A DNA stretch of 52,314 nucleotides. Origin: an uncultured Psychrobacillus sp. Lineage in GTDB: Bacteria > Bacillota > Bacilli > Bacillales_A > Planococcaceae. This document shows positions 8,327 to 16,492 of this stretch, in pieces. Under the pieces are notes generated by a model, which did not search any database, had not been told where the DNA came from, and saw nothing but the letters and a program-made list of their open reading frames with translations. The translations under genes and the position numbers were made by a program. Each line of letters begins with the position of its first letter. Position 1 is the first letter of the stretch. Location: the NCBI GenBank assembly GCA_934234185.1, contig CAKQHO010000009.1, positions 1-52,314 on the forward strand, written 5' to 3'.

Positions 8327-8527
8327 ATGGATAAGGTAAAACTCTTTTTAAAATCTCGAAAAAAATCATATTTTATAAGCACATCTATTTATATTGCAGG
8401 TTTTCTTATTGTTATCCTTATATTAGGATCACCGAAGCACTATGTAGTTCCTATTTTATCAATGATACTAGCTTACGGTTTTTTAGAGATTGTAGAATAT
8501 AAACGTTGGAAAAAGGATATGTATTGA
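8327..8527 (+). CDS. Small two-helix membrane protein
   Basis: 66 aa from ATG 8327, which follows GAGAAAGGA at 8312-8320. It has a basic N-terminus (KVKLFLKSRKKSYF), two membrane helices (about 17-35 and 38-55) and a charged end (EYKRWKKDMY). I do not recognise the family. It lies just after an 11-bp motif (GGCTCTGTTAA, 8281-8291) that occurs three times in this region. Confidence 0.5.
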   Translation: MDKVKLFLKSRKKSYFISTSIYIAGFLIVILILGSPKHYVVPILSMILAYGFLEIVEYKRWKKDMY

Positions 8528-8591
8528 GTAAAGTTCCCCCTCTTAACTTCCGAAGCATTAATTGACAATATATCAATTTCAAATTTATCCC

Positions 8592-8622
8592 TTGAACCTC
8601 AAGTTACTTGAGGTTTTACAAT
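8592..8622 (+). promoter_or_regulatory. MerR-type promoter with 17-bp dyad operator
   Basis: -35 TTGAAC (8592-8597) and -10 TACAAT (8617-8622) are 19 bp apart, the long spacer typical of promoters activated by MerR-family twisting. The spacer holds a perfect 8-bp dyad with a 1-nt centre, CCTCAAGT-T-ACTTGAGG (8597-8613). It lies 31 bp before the MerR gene start, so it is probably its autoregulatory operator. Confidence 0.85.
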
Positions 8623-8652
8623 GAACTTATACTTTTGTTGGGAGGAATTTTG

Positions 8653-9423
8653 ATGAATAACAATAACAAGTTTTCCATTGGGGAGTTTTCAGAAAAGACA
8701 GGAATACCTATTCCTACTTTACATTACTATGATGAAATTGGTTTATTACGACCAGAAAAGAATCCTTCTTCAAGGCATCGCATTTACAATTATCAAGATA
8801 TTATATTTTTACAAAAAATTCTAAGTTTAAAAATCCTAGGATATAGTCTGGATGAAATAAAAAATTTATTAAATAAAACAAGCTTTACCGTTGATTTAAA
8901 CGAAAGCTTGTCACTCCATTTTCAAGCTTTAGAAAAAGAGAAAAAACAAATCGAACAGTCAATGAAATCTATTAATAGAGTAATTAGGTTAATTGAGGAA
9001 GAGGGAACAGTGGATAGTAACTTAATATTTAGCCTTATTCACGGTATGCGTACTGAACATATACAAGAAGAATGGATGGTTCGCCATAAGTTAACGGATG
9101 TCATGGAAGAGTTAGGAAAGAAATCGGAAGAAGATAAAATCTCTTTAGATAAAACGTTTACTCAAGTGTCTAAAGAAGTGAAACAATTATATGGTAAACC
9201 CGTAGAGGACCCGAAAGTACAACGAATGATTAAGAACTATATAGAAGAATTTTTTTCATTTCTTGGGGAGGATTTGATGCAAAAAATCGTTGATACGAAT
9301 ATAGAAGGAGAACTTGATCTTCAAGAACTTGAAAATATGACACCTTCTCTTTTAACAGAAGATGAACAAAAATGGTTTAATCAAGCGATGGAATATCATA
9401 TTCAGCAAGAAGAAATGGAATAG
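8653..9423 (+). CDS. MerR family transcriptional regulator with TipAS-like effector domain
   Basis: 256 aa from ATG 8653, preceded by GGGAGGA. The N-terminal winged helix-turn-helix is intact (FSIGEFSEKTGIPIPTLHYY, DEIGLLRP, residues about 6-35), followed by the long dimer helix (about 85-120, charged coiled coil). The C-terminal part (about 135-255) is helical and acidic, with LTEDEQKWFNQAMEYH, resembling the TipAS drug-binding domain of Mta and TipA. It probably controls its own promoter and senses a small molecule. No transporter is adjacent, so its other targets are unknown. Confidence 0.85.
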   Translation: MNNNNKFSIGEFSEKTGIPIPTLHYYDEIGLLRPEKNPSSRHRIYNYQDIIFLQKILSLKILGYSLDEIKNLLNKTSFTVDLNESLSLHFQALEKEKKQIEQSMKSINRVIRLIEEEGTVDSNLIFSLIHGMRTEHIQEEWMVRHKLTDVMEELGKKSEEDKISLDKTFTQVSKEVKQLYGKPVEDPKVQRMIKNYIEEFFSFLGEDLMQKIVDTNIEGELDLQELENMTPSLLTEDEQKWFNQAMEYHIQQEEME

Positions 9424-9522
9424 ATATTAATAAGCTATACTCTTAAATTATAGTTGGTCTATCTTATTTAAAACAACACACTTGATTTTCCATTATAGGG
9501 CGATTTAATGAAGTAACTAAGT

Positions 9523-9561
9523 CTAATTTCTCACTTATAAACCGAGAAATTAGGTTTTTTT
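9523..9561 (+). terminator. Terminator after the MerR gene
   Basis: 10-bp perfect stem CTAATTTCTC / GAGAAATTAG with an 11-nt loop followed by GTTTTTTTAT. Confidence 0.85.
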
Positions 9562-10006
9562 ATGTTTGGATTTTCTTATAGCAGTAAATCTTCATAATTC
9601 TTACGCTCCCCTAAAATGCTACCAAAGCTGGTTTGGGGGCATTTAGTGAATAAACAGCCAAAAACAAGTCCCCCATTCAAATGATGAAGGGGGTGAGCTG
9701 GGAAATGTATCTCCATGCTCATTTATTTTGATGTCCGATTTTTTACTAAAGCTCCCGTTACTTTTTAAGTGCTTTTCTTTACATATTCGATTTACACTCT
9801 TTAATTATTACAGGAATGCTACCCCGTTTCTCCCATAAAAAGTCCAACAGAACAGGTAAATCAGATGCTACTATATGCCATTCAAAATTCTAGTAACTTT
9901 ACGGTCAACTTACTGGATGAGGCAAAAAAACCTATTCCAATGAAAAGCGGCTTTGAGTTCTGCTAAAGATTTATTCAATGCTTCCGCACAAATATAAAAA
10001 AAATTA
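9562..10006. other. Intergenic stretch with a gene fragment
   Basis: No complete gene is seen. The stretch holds a short protein-like fragment (9805-9966) and a C-rich and G-rich complementary pair near 9606-9645 (CCCCTAAAATGC / GGGGGCATTTAG) that could fold as a hairpin. The remainder shows nothing I can name. Confidence 0.4.
9805..9966 (+). pseudogene. C-terminal fragment of an unknown protein
   Basis: After a TAA at 9802-9804 an open frame of 53 codons ends at TAA 9964-9966. It reads like a real protein tail (CYPVSPIKSPTEQVNQML, then SSNFTVNLLDEAKKPIPM and KSGFEFC) but has no start near its beginning and no ribosome site. I do not recognise the family. It may be the end of a deleted gene. 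The call rests only on the protein-like composition. Confidence 0.3.
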
Positions 10007-10384
10007 TTACTCTATTTCATAAATGTACTTTGCAATATCTTTCGGCAATTTTTCTACTTCTAATACTTTCATTTTCATTGTCCCAGGAGTAGTTTCTATT
10101 AAATATACATCTTGTTTACTATATTGTATTACTGTAAATTGTCGCACTCTATTAGGTACAGAATCATTATCTAAAGAGTTATATTCATCTAAAGTGTAAT
10201 TTTCTTCATACCCTTTTTGCATAAACTTAATAGCCGTTTCATAATCCTCAGCCAAAACAAAATTATGATACACCTGCAAGGAATTAGTAGGTCTTAATAA
10301 AAAGTCCACTATGAAGTAACTAAACAGAAGCAAACTTACTAATATAGCCAGCAAAAAAGACTTTAACCTTCCCATTTCCCTCAT
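10007..10384 (-). CDS. Membrane-anchored hypothetical protein
   Basis: 125 aa with one N-terminal membrane helix (about 8-28) and a soluble outer part. The body has a helical repeat-like stretch (VYHNFVLAEDYETAIKFMQK) and then beta strands (FTVIQYSKQDVYLIETTPGT). GGGAG precedes ATG 10384. I do not recognise the family. It may be an exported or surface-facing protein. It has its own ribosome site and no partners. Confidence 0.6.
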   Translation of the reverse strand: MREMGRLKSFLLAILVSLLLFSYFIVDFLLRPTNSLQVYHNFVLAEDYETAIKFMQKGYEENYTLDEYNSLDNDSVPNRVRQFTVIQYSKQDVYLIETTPGTMKMKVLEVEKLPKDIAKYIYEIE

Positions 10385-10665
10385 ATTTGTCGCTCCCTTT
10401 CCATCCCCGTTTTTATTTAAATAGTTTAAATAAATTCTCTACCAATTATCTCCTTCTTCCGCTAAGCTGCCGCGTTTGTTTAAGTGTAAACCTTCACAAA
10501 CTCCTTCTCATTTTAACATAAATATCCAGTATAGGTGAGCGTAATTTAATATGATGTAGTTTGGTTGTTACCACGCCATTTTACAATATAATAACCTTTT
10601 CCTTTAATATAGCCTTTTATATCAATATTGAATTTTAACAGAGCCTTTTAAAAAACATACAAATT
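10385..10665. other. Intergenic, possible insertion-element scar
   Basis: No gene is seen. At 10635-10645 the reverse complement of GGCTCTGTTAA occurs; read on the minus strand it continues AAATTCAATATTGAT, which resembles the end of Bacillaceae insertion sequences as I remember them. A short minus-strand reading near 10540-10605 is protein-like but unassignable. Confidence 0.3.
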
Positions 10666-10713
10666 TTGTGGTATAAGGAAAAGTTAGGTATAATACAATT
10701 AGAACAACCGTTC
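10666..10713 (+). promoter_or_regulatory. Promoter and inverted-repeat operator of the TetR operon
   Basis: -35 TTGTGG (10666-10671) and a consensus -10 TATAAT (10689-10694) are 17 bp apart. Just downstream is GAAC-AACC-GTTC (10702-10713), an inverted repeat where a TetR repressor could block transcription. It also matches the GAAC-N4-GTTC core of a LexA box, but flanking bases are less good; TetR autoregulation is the simpler reading. Confidence 0.65.
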
Positions 10714-10736
10714 AATTTCAGGAAAGGAGCATCCCT

Positions 10737-11324
10737 TTGAACAAAAGGCGTTACGATAGTGAGAGTGCAAAAGTCGAAATTATGGAACAGGCATCCCTTT
10801 TATTTTCGCAAAAAGGATATAATCAAACATCCGTTGAAAATATTTCAAAGGCTTCTGGTTACAGCAAGGGACATATTTATTATCATTTTGAAAATAAAGA
10901 AAAGCTATTTGTTCTTTTAGCACAAAGAACAATGCAGAATTGGTATGAAAAATGGATGGCAAAAGAATCTACTTACCTTACAGCAACCGAAAAACTATAC
11001 GGTATCGCTATGCATGCCCTTTATAATTACCAGACCCCACTGCTAAGTGCCGGTCAAGAGCTCGCTTCAAATTCCAACTCTAGTCCTGAATCTGTCAATG
11101 CATTATACAATTTAGCAGTTGTCCCTATGGGTACTTATCGAGCTATTTTACAAAAAGGAATAGAAATAGGAGAATTTAAGTCTGGCAATGTAGAGCAATG
11201 GACTGTATTGCTAGGAACATGGCTTGGGGGCTTATGCCAGCTAACAAATTCACAAGACTTAAAAGAACTTGAAACGTTGTTTAACGAAGCTATTACGATC
11301 TTTTTAAACTCCATAAAAAAATAG
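10737..11324 (+). CDS. TetR/AcrR family transcriptional regulator
   Basis: 195 aa, TTG start at 10737 seven bases after GGAAAGGAG. The N-terminal helix-turn-helix is clear: LFSQKGYNQTSVENISKASG and YSKGHIYYHFENKEKLF (residues about 18-56). The C-terminal ligand domain is helical and family-specific. It is the first gene of an operon with an SGNH hydrolase and a short-chain dehydrogenase, which it probably represses through the inverted repeat at 10702-10713. The inducer is unknown. Confidence 0.88.
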   Translation: MNKRRYDSESAKVEIMEQASLLFSQKGYNQTSVENISKASGYSKGHIYYHFENKEKLFVLLAQRTMQNWYEKWMAKESTYLTATEKLYGIAMHALYNYQTPLLSAGQELASNSNSSPESVNALYNLAVVPMGTYRAILQKGIEIGEFKSGNVEQWTVLLGTWLGGLCQLTNSQDLKELETLFNEAITIFLNSIKK

Positions 11325-11336
11325 GGGGAAATGAAT

Positions 11337-12050
11337 ATGAAGATTGGATTAATTGGTGACAGTTTAACAGAAGGTAGACCTGGTGTTTCCTTTTTCAAAC
11401 TTCTTAAAGAAAAATACCCACATATTACTTTTGTAAATAATGGGAAACCAGGAGAAACGGTTAAAAGCTTGCATACCCGCTTATCCAAAACAAAATTAGA
11501 GTCAGATTATGATTTAGTCTTCCTCTGGATTGGTGTGAATGATGTTTATTCTAAATTGATGAAGGTTCAAGCCCAACCAATTGCTGCAGATCAAATAGAA
11601 TTTAGGGAGTATTTCGATAAAGTAGTAAATATGGTGATTCCTTCTTCTAAACACTTAGTTGTTGTATCACCAGCTGTTGTAGGGGAAAACATGCAAAATA
11701 CAATAAATAATGAATTAAGGGAGATTTCTTCTGTTATTCACGCAGTCTCTACTCAATATCCAAATATAAGTTTTTTAAATATGCAAGCTGTGTTTGAGAC
11801 CCAACTGTCTAATGTTGCTAGTTCTAATTACATTAGCACGAGTGTTATGACCGTAATGAAAGATGTAGTCTTTTATAAGAATCCTACCCGAATTGATCGA
11901 TTATCTAGAAAAAGAGGATTACATTTGACTTTAGATGGTATTCATTTAAACAGTAAAGGTGCCTTAATAGTGGCAGAACAATACGCGTCTATAATAGATG
12001 TTTTGTTATTAAGTAGTAGTACTTCACAGGAGGTTTGTAATGGAGGATAG
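11337..12050 (+). CDS. SGNH/GDSL hydrolase
   Basis: 237 aa. No signal peptide, so probably cytosolic. Catalytic blocks: GDSLTEG with Ser9, NNGKPGETV (block II Gly), IGVND with Asn (block III), and DGIHLN with Asp200 and His203 (block V). It should cleave an ester bond, as lipases, acetylesterases and thioesterases of this fold do. ATG 11337 is preferred over ATG 11331 because AGGGGG at 11323-11328 is 8 bases before it. Its end overlaps the SDR gene by 11 bp. Confidence 0.85.
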   Translation: MKIGLIGDSLTEGRPGVSFFKLLKEKYPHITFVNNGKPGETVKSLHTRLSKTKLESDYDLVFLWIGVNDVYSKLMKVQAQPIAADQIEFREYFDKVVNMVIPSSKHLVVVSPAVVGENMQNTINNELREISSVIHAVSTQYPNISFLNMQAVFETQLSNVASSNYISTSVMTVMKDVVFYKNPTRIDRLSRKRGLHLTLDGIHLNSKGALIVAEQYASIIDVLLLSSSTSQEVCNGG

Positions 12051-12855
12051 AAACATAGCGATTGTTACAGGTGGCGCTTCGGGAATCGGCAAAGCAATTT
12101 GCAATGAATTAGTTTCTCAAAATGTATTTGTGATTATTACCGATATCAATGAGCAAGCTGGGAAGTTGCTTGAAGCACAGCTAAATCAGAATCAGCTAAC
12201 GAGCAGATTTATTTATTTAAACGTAACGGATTTCAATTCGGTAGAGCAGGTGATTAGAGAAATTTATAAGGAATTTGGAAGGCTAGATTATCTTTTTAAT
12301 AATGCTGGTATTGCTATGTACGGTGAATTGTATGATATGTCGATAGAAGACTGGAAAGAAATCGTCGACATTAATTTATGGGGAGTTATCCATGGCACTC
12401 AAATAGGGTATGAAATCATGAAGGAACAAGGATTTGGACATATCGTTAATACTGCATCTGCCGCTGGGCTAGGTCCTACTCCTATTTCTTCTGCCTATTC
12501 TACAACCAAGCATGCTGTTGTAGGTTTAACTACATCCCTTCACTATGAAGCAGAAAAATTTGGTATTAAAGTAAGCACACTTTGTCCAACCTTTGTTGAT
12601 ACCCCCATCTTTGCTACTGCAAAAGCAATCCATATCGATAAGTCCGTTTTGACAAAACAATTAAAAAAACAAAAGATGATGTCCGCAGAACAACTCGCGA
12701 AAATCACCATTAATGGAGTTCATAAAAATAAACCTATCATATGTCCCATGCCCCTGCGTAATACCATGAACATTCTATTCACCATGTTTCCACGACTTCA
12801 TCATGGATTGATGAGATTAGTTTGCAAAGTGAGTAGAGAAGCTCGTATATCTTAA
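12040..12855 (+). CDS. Short-chain dehydrogenase/reductase (classical SDR)
   Basis: 271 aa. The nucleotide-binding motif TGGASGIG is at 10-17, NNAG at 87-90, and the catalytic Ser140, Tyr153 and Lys157 are all present. D35 after strand 2 (IITDIN) suggests NAD(H) rather than NADP(H). The C-terminal part has a hydrophobic stretch (MNILFTMFPRLHHGLMRLV) typical of SDRs acting on lipids or other hydrophobic compounds. It overlaps the hydrolase gene and has AGGAGG upstream, so the two are co-translated. The substrate is unknown. Confidence 0.88.
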   Translation: MEDRNIAIVTGGASGIGKAICNELVSQNVFVIITDINEQAGKLLEAQLNQNQLTSRFIYLNVTDFNSVEQVIREIYKEFGRLDYLFNNAGIAMYGELYDMSIEDWKEIVDINLWGVIHGTQIGYEIMKEQGFGHIVNTASAAGLGPTPISSAYSTTKHAVVGLTTSLHYEAEKFGIKVSTLCPTFVDTPIFATAKAIHIDKSVLTKQLKKQKMMSAEQLAKITINGVHKNKPIICPMPLRNTMNILFTMFPRLHHGLMRLVCKVSREARIS

Positions 12856-12941
12856 ACAATAATTTTGTTCAGTATATTATTTGCTTGCATTCCTAGTTCA
12901 CCCCGCTGTGTCCAACGTACAATTTTTATTGCTAAAAAAAG

Positions 12942-12978
12942 CTGCAGTCAAACCCGATTTTCTCAAGTTTAACTGCAG
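12942..12978 (-). terminator. Terminator between the SDR gene and ccdC
   Basis: Stem CTGCAGTCAAAC / GTTTAACTGCAG with one mismatch. On the minus strand it is followed by TTTTTTTAG, so it terminates the ccd genes; it may also stop the plus-strand operon. Confidence 0.75.
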
Positions 12979-12996
12979 TCTGTAATACAATGATTT

Positions 12997-13482
12997 TTAC
13001 ACGACTTGTTTTTCAAGCTTTTTAAAGCGTATAAACATAGCTATTCGCCAAGGAACTATCATTCCGAAGGCTAAAATCCAAAACATACCGCTTAAAGAAC
13101 CTATATCTATTGATGAGCTGAGAATTAACTTTGCTACAACTCGTAATATTAGCAAACCAATTAGGATAAAAATAAAAGCCTTTGATTGCTTTAAGTAGAT
13201 ATCTCCATCTCTACGCTCAAATTTAGAAGTCCAGATTAAGACGATAGAAAATGCTAAACCTGCTAGTAAAGCCTCTATAAATTGAGCTCCTGTCACCCGA
13301 AAAAATGGGAAGACAAACATGAGAGCTCCTGTAGACATAAATAATGGAGGCAATAATATTTTTTTCGCATTCGCAGGACGTTTGGCTGATTTAGCCCGTA
13401 AAGTTGTCACCATAATTCCCATTCCGATAGCAAAGATAGTAGTAATAATAATCATAGTATTAGATGGAATTGTCTCAAACAT
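12997..13482 (-). CDS. ccdC: CcdC family membrane protein (YneJ, DUF1453)
   Basis: 161 aa with about five membrane helices. Start ATG 13482 follows GGAG with 7-base spacing; an upstream TTG at 13500 is less likely. Recognised from its place after ccdA and yneI and from the family pattern of the loop AKSAKRPANAKKILLPPLFM and the end PWRIAMFIRFKKLE. B. subtilis CcdC is in the same gene block but, unlike CcdA, is not known to be required for cytochrome c assembly. Function unknown. Confidence 0.85.
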   Translation of the reverse strand: MFETIPSNTMIIITTIFAIGMGIMVTTLRAKSAKRPANAKKILLPPLFMSTGALMFVFPFFRVTGAQFIEALLAGLAFSIVLIWTSKFERRDGDIYLKQSKAFIFILIGLLILRVVAKLILSSSIDIGSLSGMFWILAFGMIVPWRIAMFIRFKKLEKQVV

Positions 13483-13525
13483 AAGGTTGCTCCATATCAA
13501 TTTAATTTCCGAATAAATTCCAGAA

Positions 13526-13885
13526 TTATTCTACCACATTACGCAATACTTGTACCAGCTGGACTGGATCAAAAGGCTTTGTTATAAAGTCCTTTGCTCC
13601 GGATTCTAAGGCATCTACTATTAGCTTTTGCTGACCAAGAGCAGTAACCATCACAATTTTTGCTGAAGGATCTTTAGAAATTATCTCCTTTACAGCTTCT
13701 ATTCCTGTCATTCCAGGCATGGTAATATCCATAGTGACTACATCCGGTTGCAATTTGTTATATTGCTCGATTGCTTCTAAGCCATTTGCAGCCTCACCAA
13801 TAATTTCAAATTGATGATTCTCTAGCATTCTTTTCATAGTAGTTCTCATAAACAAAGCATCATCCACTACTAGCACAGTTGGCAT
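13526..13885 (-). CDS. CheY-like single-domain response regulator (YneI/CcdB)
   Basis: 119 aa, receiver domain only. Acidic pocket D8/D9, phospho-acceptor D53 (TMDITMPGMTG), switch T81 and conserved K103 (FITKPF) are all present, so it should be phosphorylatable. There is no output domain. It sits between ccdA and ccdC as in B. subtilis (yneI). No histidine kinase is near; its partner is unknown. Confidence 0.9.
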   Translation of the reverse strand: MPTVLVVDDALFMRTTMKRMLENHQFEIIGEAANGLEAIEQYNKLQPDVVTMDITMPGMTGIEAVKEIISKDPSAKIVMVTALGQQKLIVDALESGAKDFITKPFDPVQLVQVLRNVVE

Positions 13886-13902
13886 AGAAACTCCTCCTTC
13901 TA

Positions 13903-14613
13903 TTAGAATCCAGTAAAGTCACCAAATAAAGGATTTAAAATTCTAATAATATAAGTTAGCCCATCAAAAAATAAAAGAATCCCAAGCGCTATCATCAGAT
14001 AACCGCCGATTTTCACTATTAAATTGCTGTTTTTTCTTATCCATGTCAAGCGTGTTATAAAGAAGGAGAGAACAAAGAATGGAATTGCAAATCCTAAAAC
14101 GTAGGAAAGCATATATAATACCCCTGCGTCTGGGTTAGATCCTGCCATTACTAATACAGCTGCTAAGATAGGGCCGGTACATGGTTGCCAGCCGGCAGCA
14201 AAGGCCATCCCTATTAGAACAGTACCTATAAAACCAGTAGGACGATTTTTAAATTCTAATCTTTTTTCCTTCATTAAAAATTCAGGCTTAAACACTCCCA
14301 CAACAATTAAACCAAATACTACAATGAAAATGGCTCCTACCTGACGAATTAAATCACCATATTGGATAAAGAAAGTACCTACAAAAGAAGTAGCATAGCC
14401 TAATGCTATAAATATAATAGAAAAACCAAGTAAAAAGAACAGCGTATGAAGCATTCCTCTTTTTTGCATCAGCTTTCTATCAGTTTTTATTTCTTCTAAG
14501 GACATGCCTGTAATATAAGATAAGAATGCTGGATAAAGCGGTAGCGTACAAGGAGAAATAAAGCTTAAAAACCCTGCACCAAATGCAAGTAGTAAATTAA
14601 CATCTGTGCTCAC
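13903..14613 (-). CDS. ccdA: Cytochrome c biogenesis protein CcdA
   Basis: 236 aa with six membrane helices. The two redox-active cysteines are C22 (ISPCTLPLYP) and C145 (GWQPCTGP), which pass electrons from cytosolic thioredoxin across the membrane to apocytochrome c reduction (ResA) and, in spore formers, StoA. GTG start 14613 follows AAAGGAAG. First gene of the ccdA-yneI-ccdC unit, with 17-bp and 43-bp gaps between genes. Length matches the short CcdA type of Bacilli. Confidence 0.93.
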   Translation of the reverse strand: MSTDVNLLLAFGAGFLSFISPCTLPLYPAFLSYITGMSLEEIKTDRKLMQKRGMLHTLFFLLGFSIIFIALGYATSFVGTFFIQYGDLIRQVGAIFIVVFGLIVVGVFKPEFLMKEKRLEFKNRPTGFIGTVLIGMAFAAGWQPCTGPILAAVLVMAGSNPDAGVLYMLSYVLGFAIPFFVLSFFITRLTWIRKNSNLIVKIGGYLMIALGILLFFDGLTYIIRILNPLFGDFTGF

Positions 14614-14707
14614 GACAGTCTTCCTTTCCGAATTGCTGTACCTATCGTATCAAACTTTGACATAATTTACTCTATTAATGCTTGTGACAGCTTTTCGAAT
14701 TTTTATA

Positions 14708-16492
14708 TTATGCAATATCCTCTACTACCCCATTTTGCAATAAGTACATTTTATGGTATAGCCCTTTTAGATTTAATAGCTCTTGATGAGTCCCGCGTTC
14801 AACGATTTCTCCATGATGGAGTACTAATATTAGTTCAGCATCCTGGATTGTACTTAGACGATGGGCTATAGCTATAGTTGTTCTTCCTTGTCTCATTAGA
14901 TCTAGGCTGTTTTGAATCGCTACCTCTGTCTCTGTATCAATATTTGCTGTAGCTTCATCTAATACTAATATTTTGGGATTAGTCGCTATGGTTCTAGCAA
15001 ATGCTACTAGCTGTCTTTGCCCGCTGGAGAAGGTAGAGCCACGCTCGGTCACCTTCTGCTTGTAACCATTTGGAAGCTTTTCAATAAAATAATTGGCTTG
15101 AACGAACTCTGCAGCAGCCCTAACCTCTTCCTCGCTCATATCCTTTGCATGAAGCCTAATATTGCTCTCAATGTCGCCATAGAAGAGAAATGGATCCTGT
15201 AAAACAAGTCCAATTTTATCACGGAGCTCATCAGCCTTAAAATCTTTTACAGAATGACCATCTATTTTAATATCTCCGTTCTCGAATTCATAAAAACGCA
15301 TAAGAAGATTAATGATGGAGCTTTTTCCAGAACCAGTGTGTCCAACAAGTGCTACTGTTTGCCCAGGCTCCGCAGTAAAGGAGATATTTTTTAATACATC
15401 TGTCTTTCCATCATAGGAGAATGTTACATTCTGAAATTCAATTTTTCCTGATTGAATAGTTGCTTGTGCATTATCTTTTTGATTAGGGGCTAAATCCTTT
15501 TCATCAAGCAAAGTAAATACTCGTGATGCCGCTACAATTGCTTGCTGAAACAAGGACAGTCTCTGCATTACCTGATTGATTGGCTCAAAGAATCGGTCAA
15601 TATATGTTACGAAAGCATAGATGATACCAATCTCTACCACATTATTCATAGAGGTAATTCCAAAATAGCTTAAGAGAATTATTATTCCTAAGGCATAAAC
15701 AATATCAATAGCTGGTCTTAATAGTAAACTGTCTAATTTAATATTCCGTTTACCGGCATTCCAATGCTTGTCGTTAATTTCGTTAAATTCATCCTGTAAT
15801 CGCTCTTCTTGTCTGAATGCTTGAATCATCGTCATTCCCTGCAAAGACTCAGCCAGTTTAGCATTAAGCTGACTTAATCTTTCACGCAAGTCTTGATAAA
15901 CAATCGAGCTATATTTTCGATAGGTCACCATGATGACAAAGAGAACTGGCAATAGAACAGTAGTCATTAAGGCAAGCTTTACGTTTAATAGGAACATGGC
16001 AATGTATACACCAATCACTAAAACACCGCTCTGAATAAAGCCTACGAGTACACTAACGAACATGTCCTTGATAGCCTCCGTATCATTGGTGACACGAGAT
16101 ACAATACTACCTGCAGGAGTTTTATCAAAATATCTCATTCCAAGCTTATGAACCTTGGAAAAAACATCAATTCTCATTTGCTGAATAATCTTTAATGCAA
16201 TCTCTTGAAACTTAAGTAATTGAAAGTAGCTAACAATTGCATTGGTAATTTGGATGAACACATAACCTAAGGCTAAACCAACTAGTGGACCTGTAGGGAA
16301 ATATCTAGGAGTCAAATAATTATCCATAAAAACGCTGATTAAATATGGACCTAGTATATCCACCGTTACTGTTATCACTAATAGAAATAAAGCCAGGGTA
16401 ATCATTTTCTTATGTGGCTTCAAATAGGTAAGCAAACGTTTGAATACCTTCCACTGTGCTTTTCCTGTTAATAGTGGTTGTTTTTCCTCCAT
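14708..16492 (-). CDS. ABC exporter half-transporter, canonical subunit (BmrD/YheH-like)
   Basis: 594 aa: six-helix exporter membrane domain (about 25-320) fused to an ATPase. Walker A GHTGSGKS (384-391), Q-loop Q432, signature FSSGQ (488-492), Walker B ILVLDE with catalytic E513, and switch H544 are present. Its start shares one base with the stop of the next half-transporter (TAATG), so they form a heterodimer. Such pairs (BmrCD, LmrCD) export drugs and other amphipathic compounds. The substrate is not readable. Confidence 0.88.
   Translation of the reverse strand: MEEKQPLLTGKAQWKVFKRLLTYLKPHKKMITLALFLLVITVTVDILGPYLISVFMDNYLTPRYFPTGPLVGLALGYVFIQITNAIVSYFQLLKFQEIALKIIQQMRIDVFSKVHKLGMRYFDKTPAGSIVSRVTNDTEAIKDMFVSVLVGFIQSGVLVIGVYIAMFLLNVKLALMTTVLLPVLFVIMVTYRKYSSIVYQDLRERLSQLNAKLAESLQGMTMIQAFRQEERLQDEFNEINDKHWNAGKRNIKLDSLLLRPAIDIVYALGIIILLSYFGITSMNNVVEIGIIYAFVTYIDRFFEPINQVMQRLSLFQQAIVAASRVFTLLDEKDLAPNQKDNAQATIQSGKIEFQNVTFSYDGKTDVLKNISFTAEPGQTVALVGHTGSGKSSIINLLMRFYEFENGDIKIDGHSVKDFKADELRDKIGLVLQDPFLFYGDIESNIRLHAKDMSEEEVRAAAEFVQANYFIEKLPNGYKQKVTERGSTFSSGQRQLVAFARTIATNPKILVLDEATANIDTETEVAIQNSLDLMRQGRTTIAIAHRLSTIQDAELILVLHHGEIVERGTHQELLNLKGLYHKMYLLQNGVVEDIA

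Noticed and set aside
10702..10713. LexA box before the TetR gene
   Set aside because: GAAC-N4-GTTC fits the core, but the flanks differ from the consensus and a TetR operator at its own promoter is more likely.
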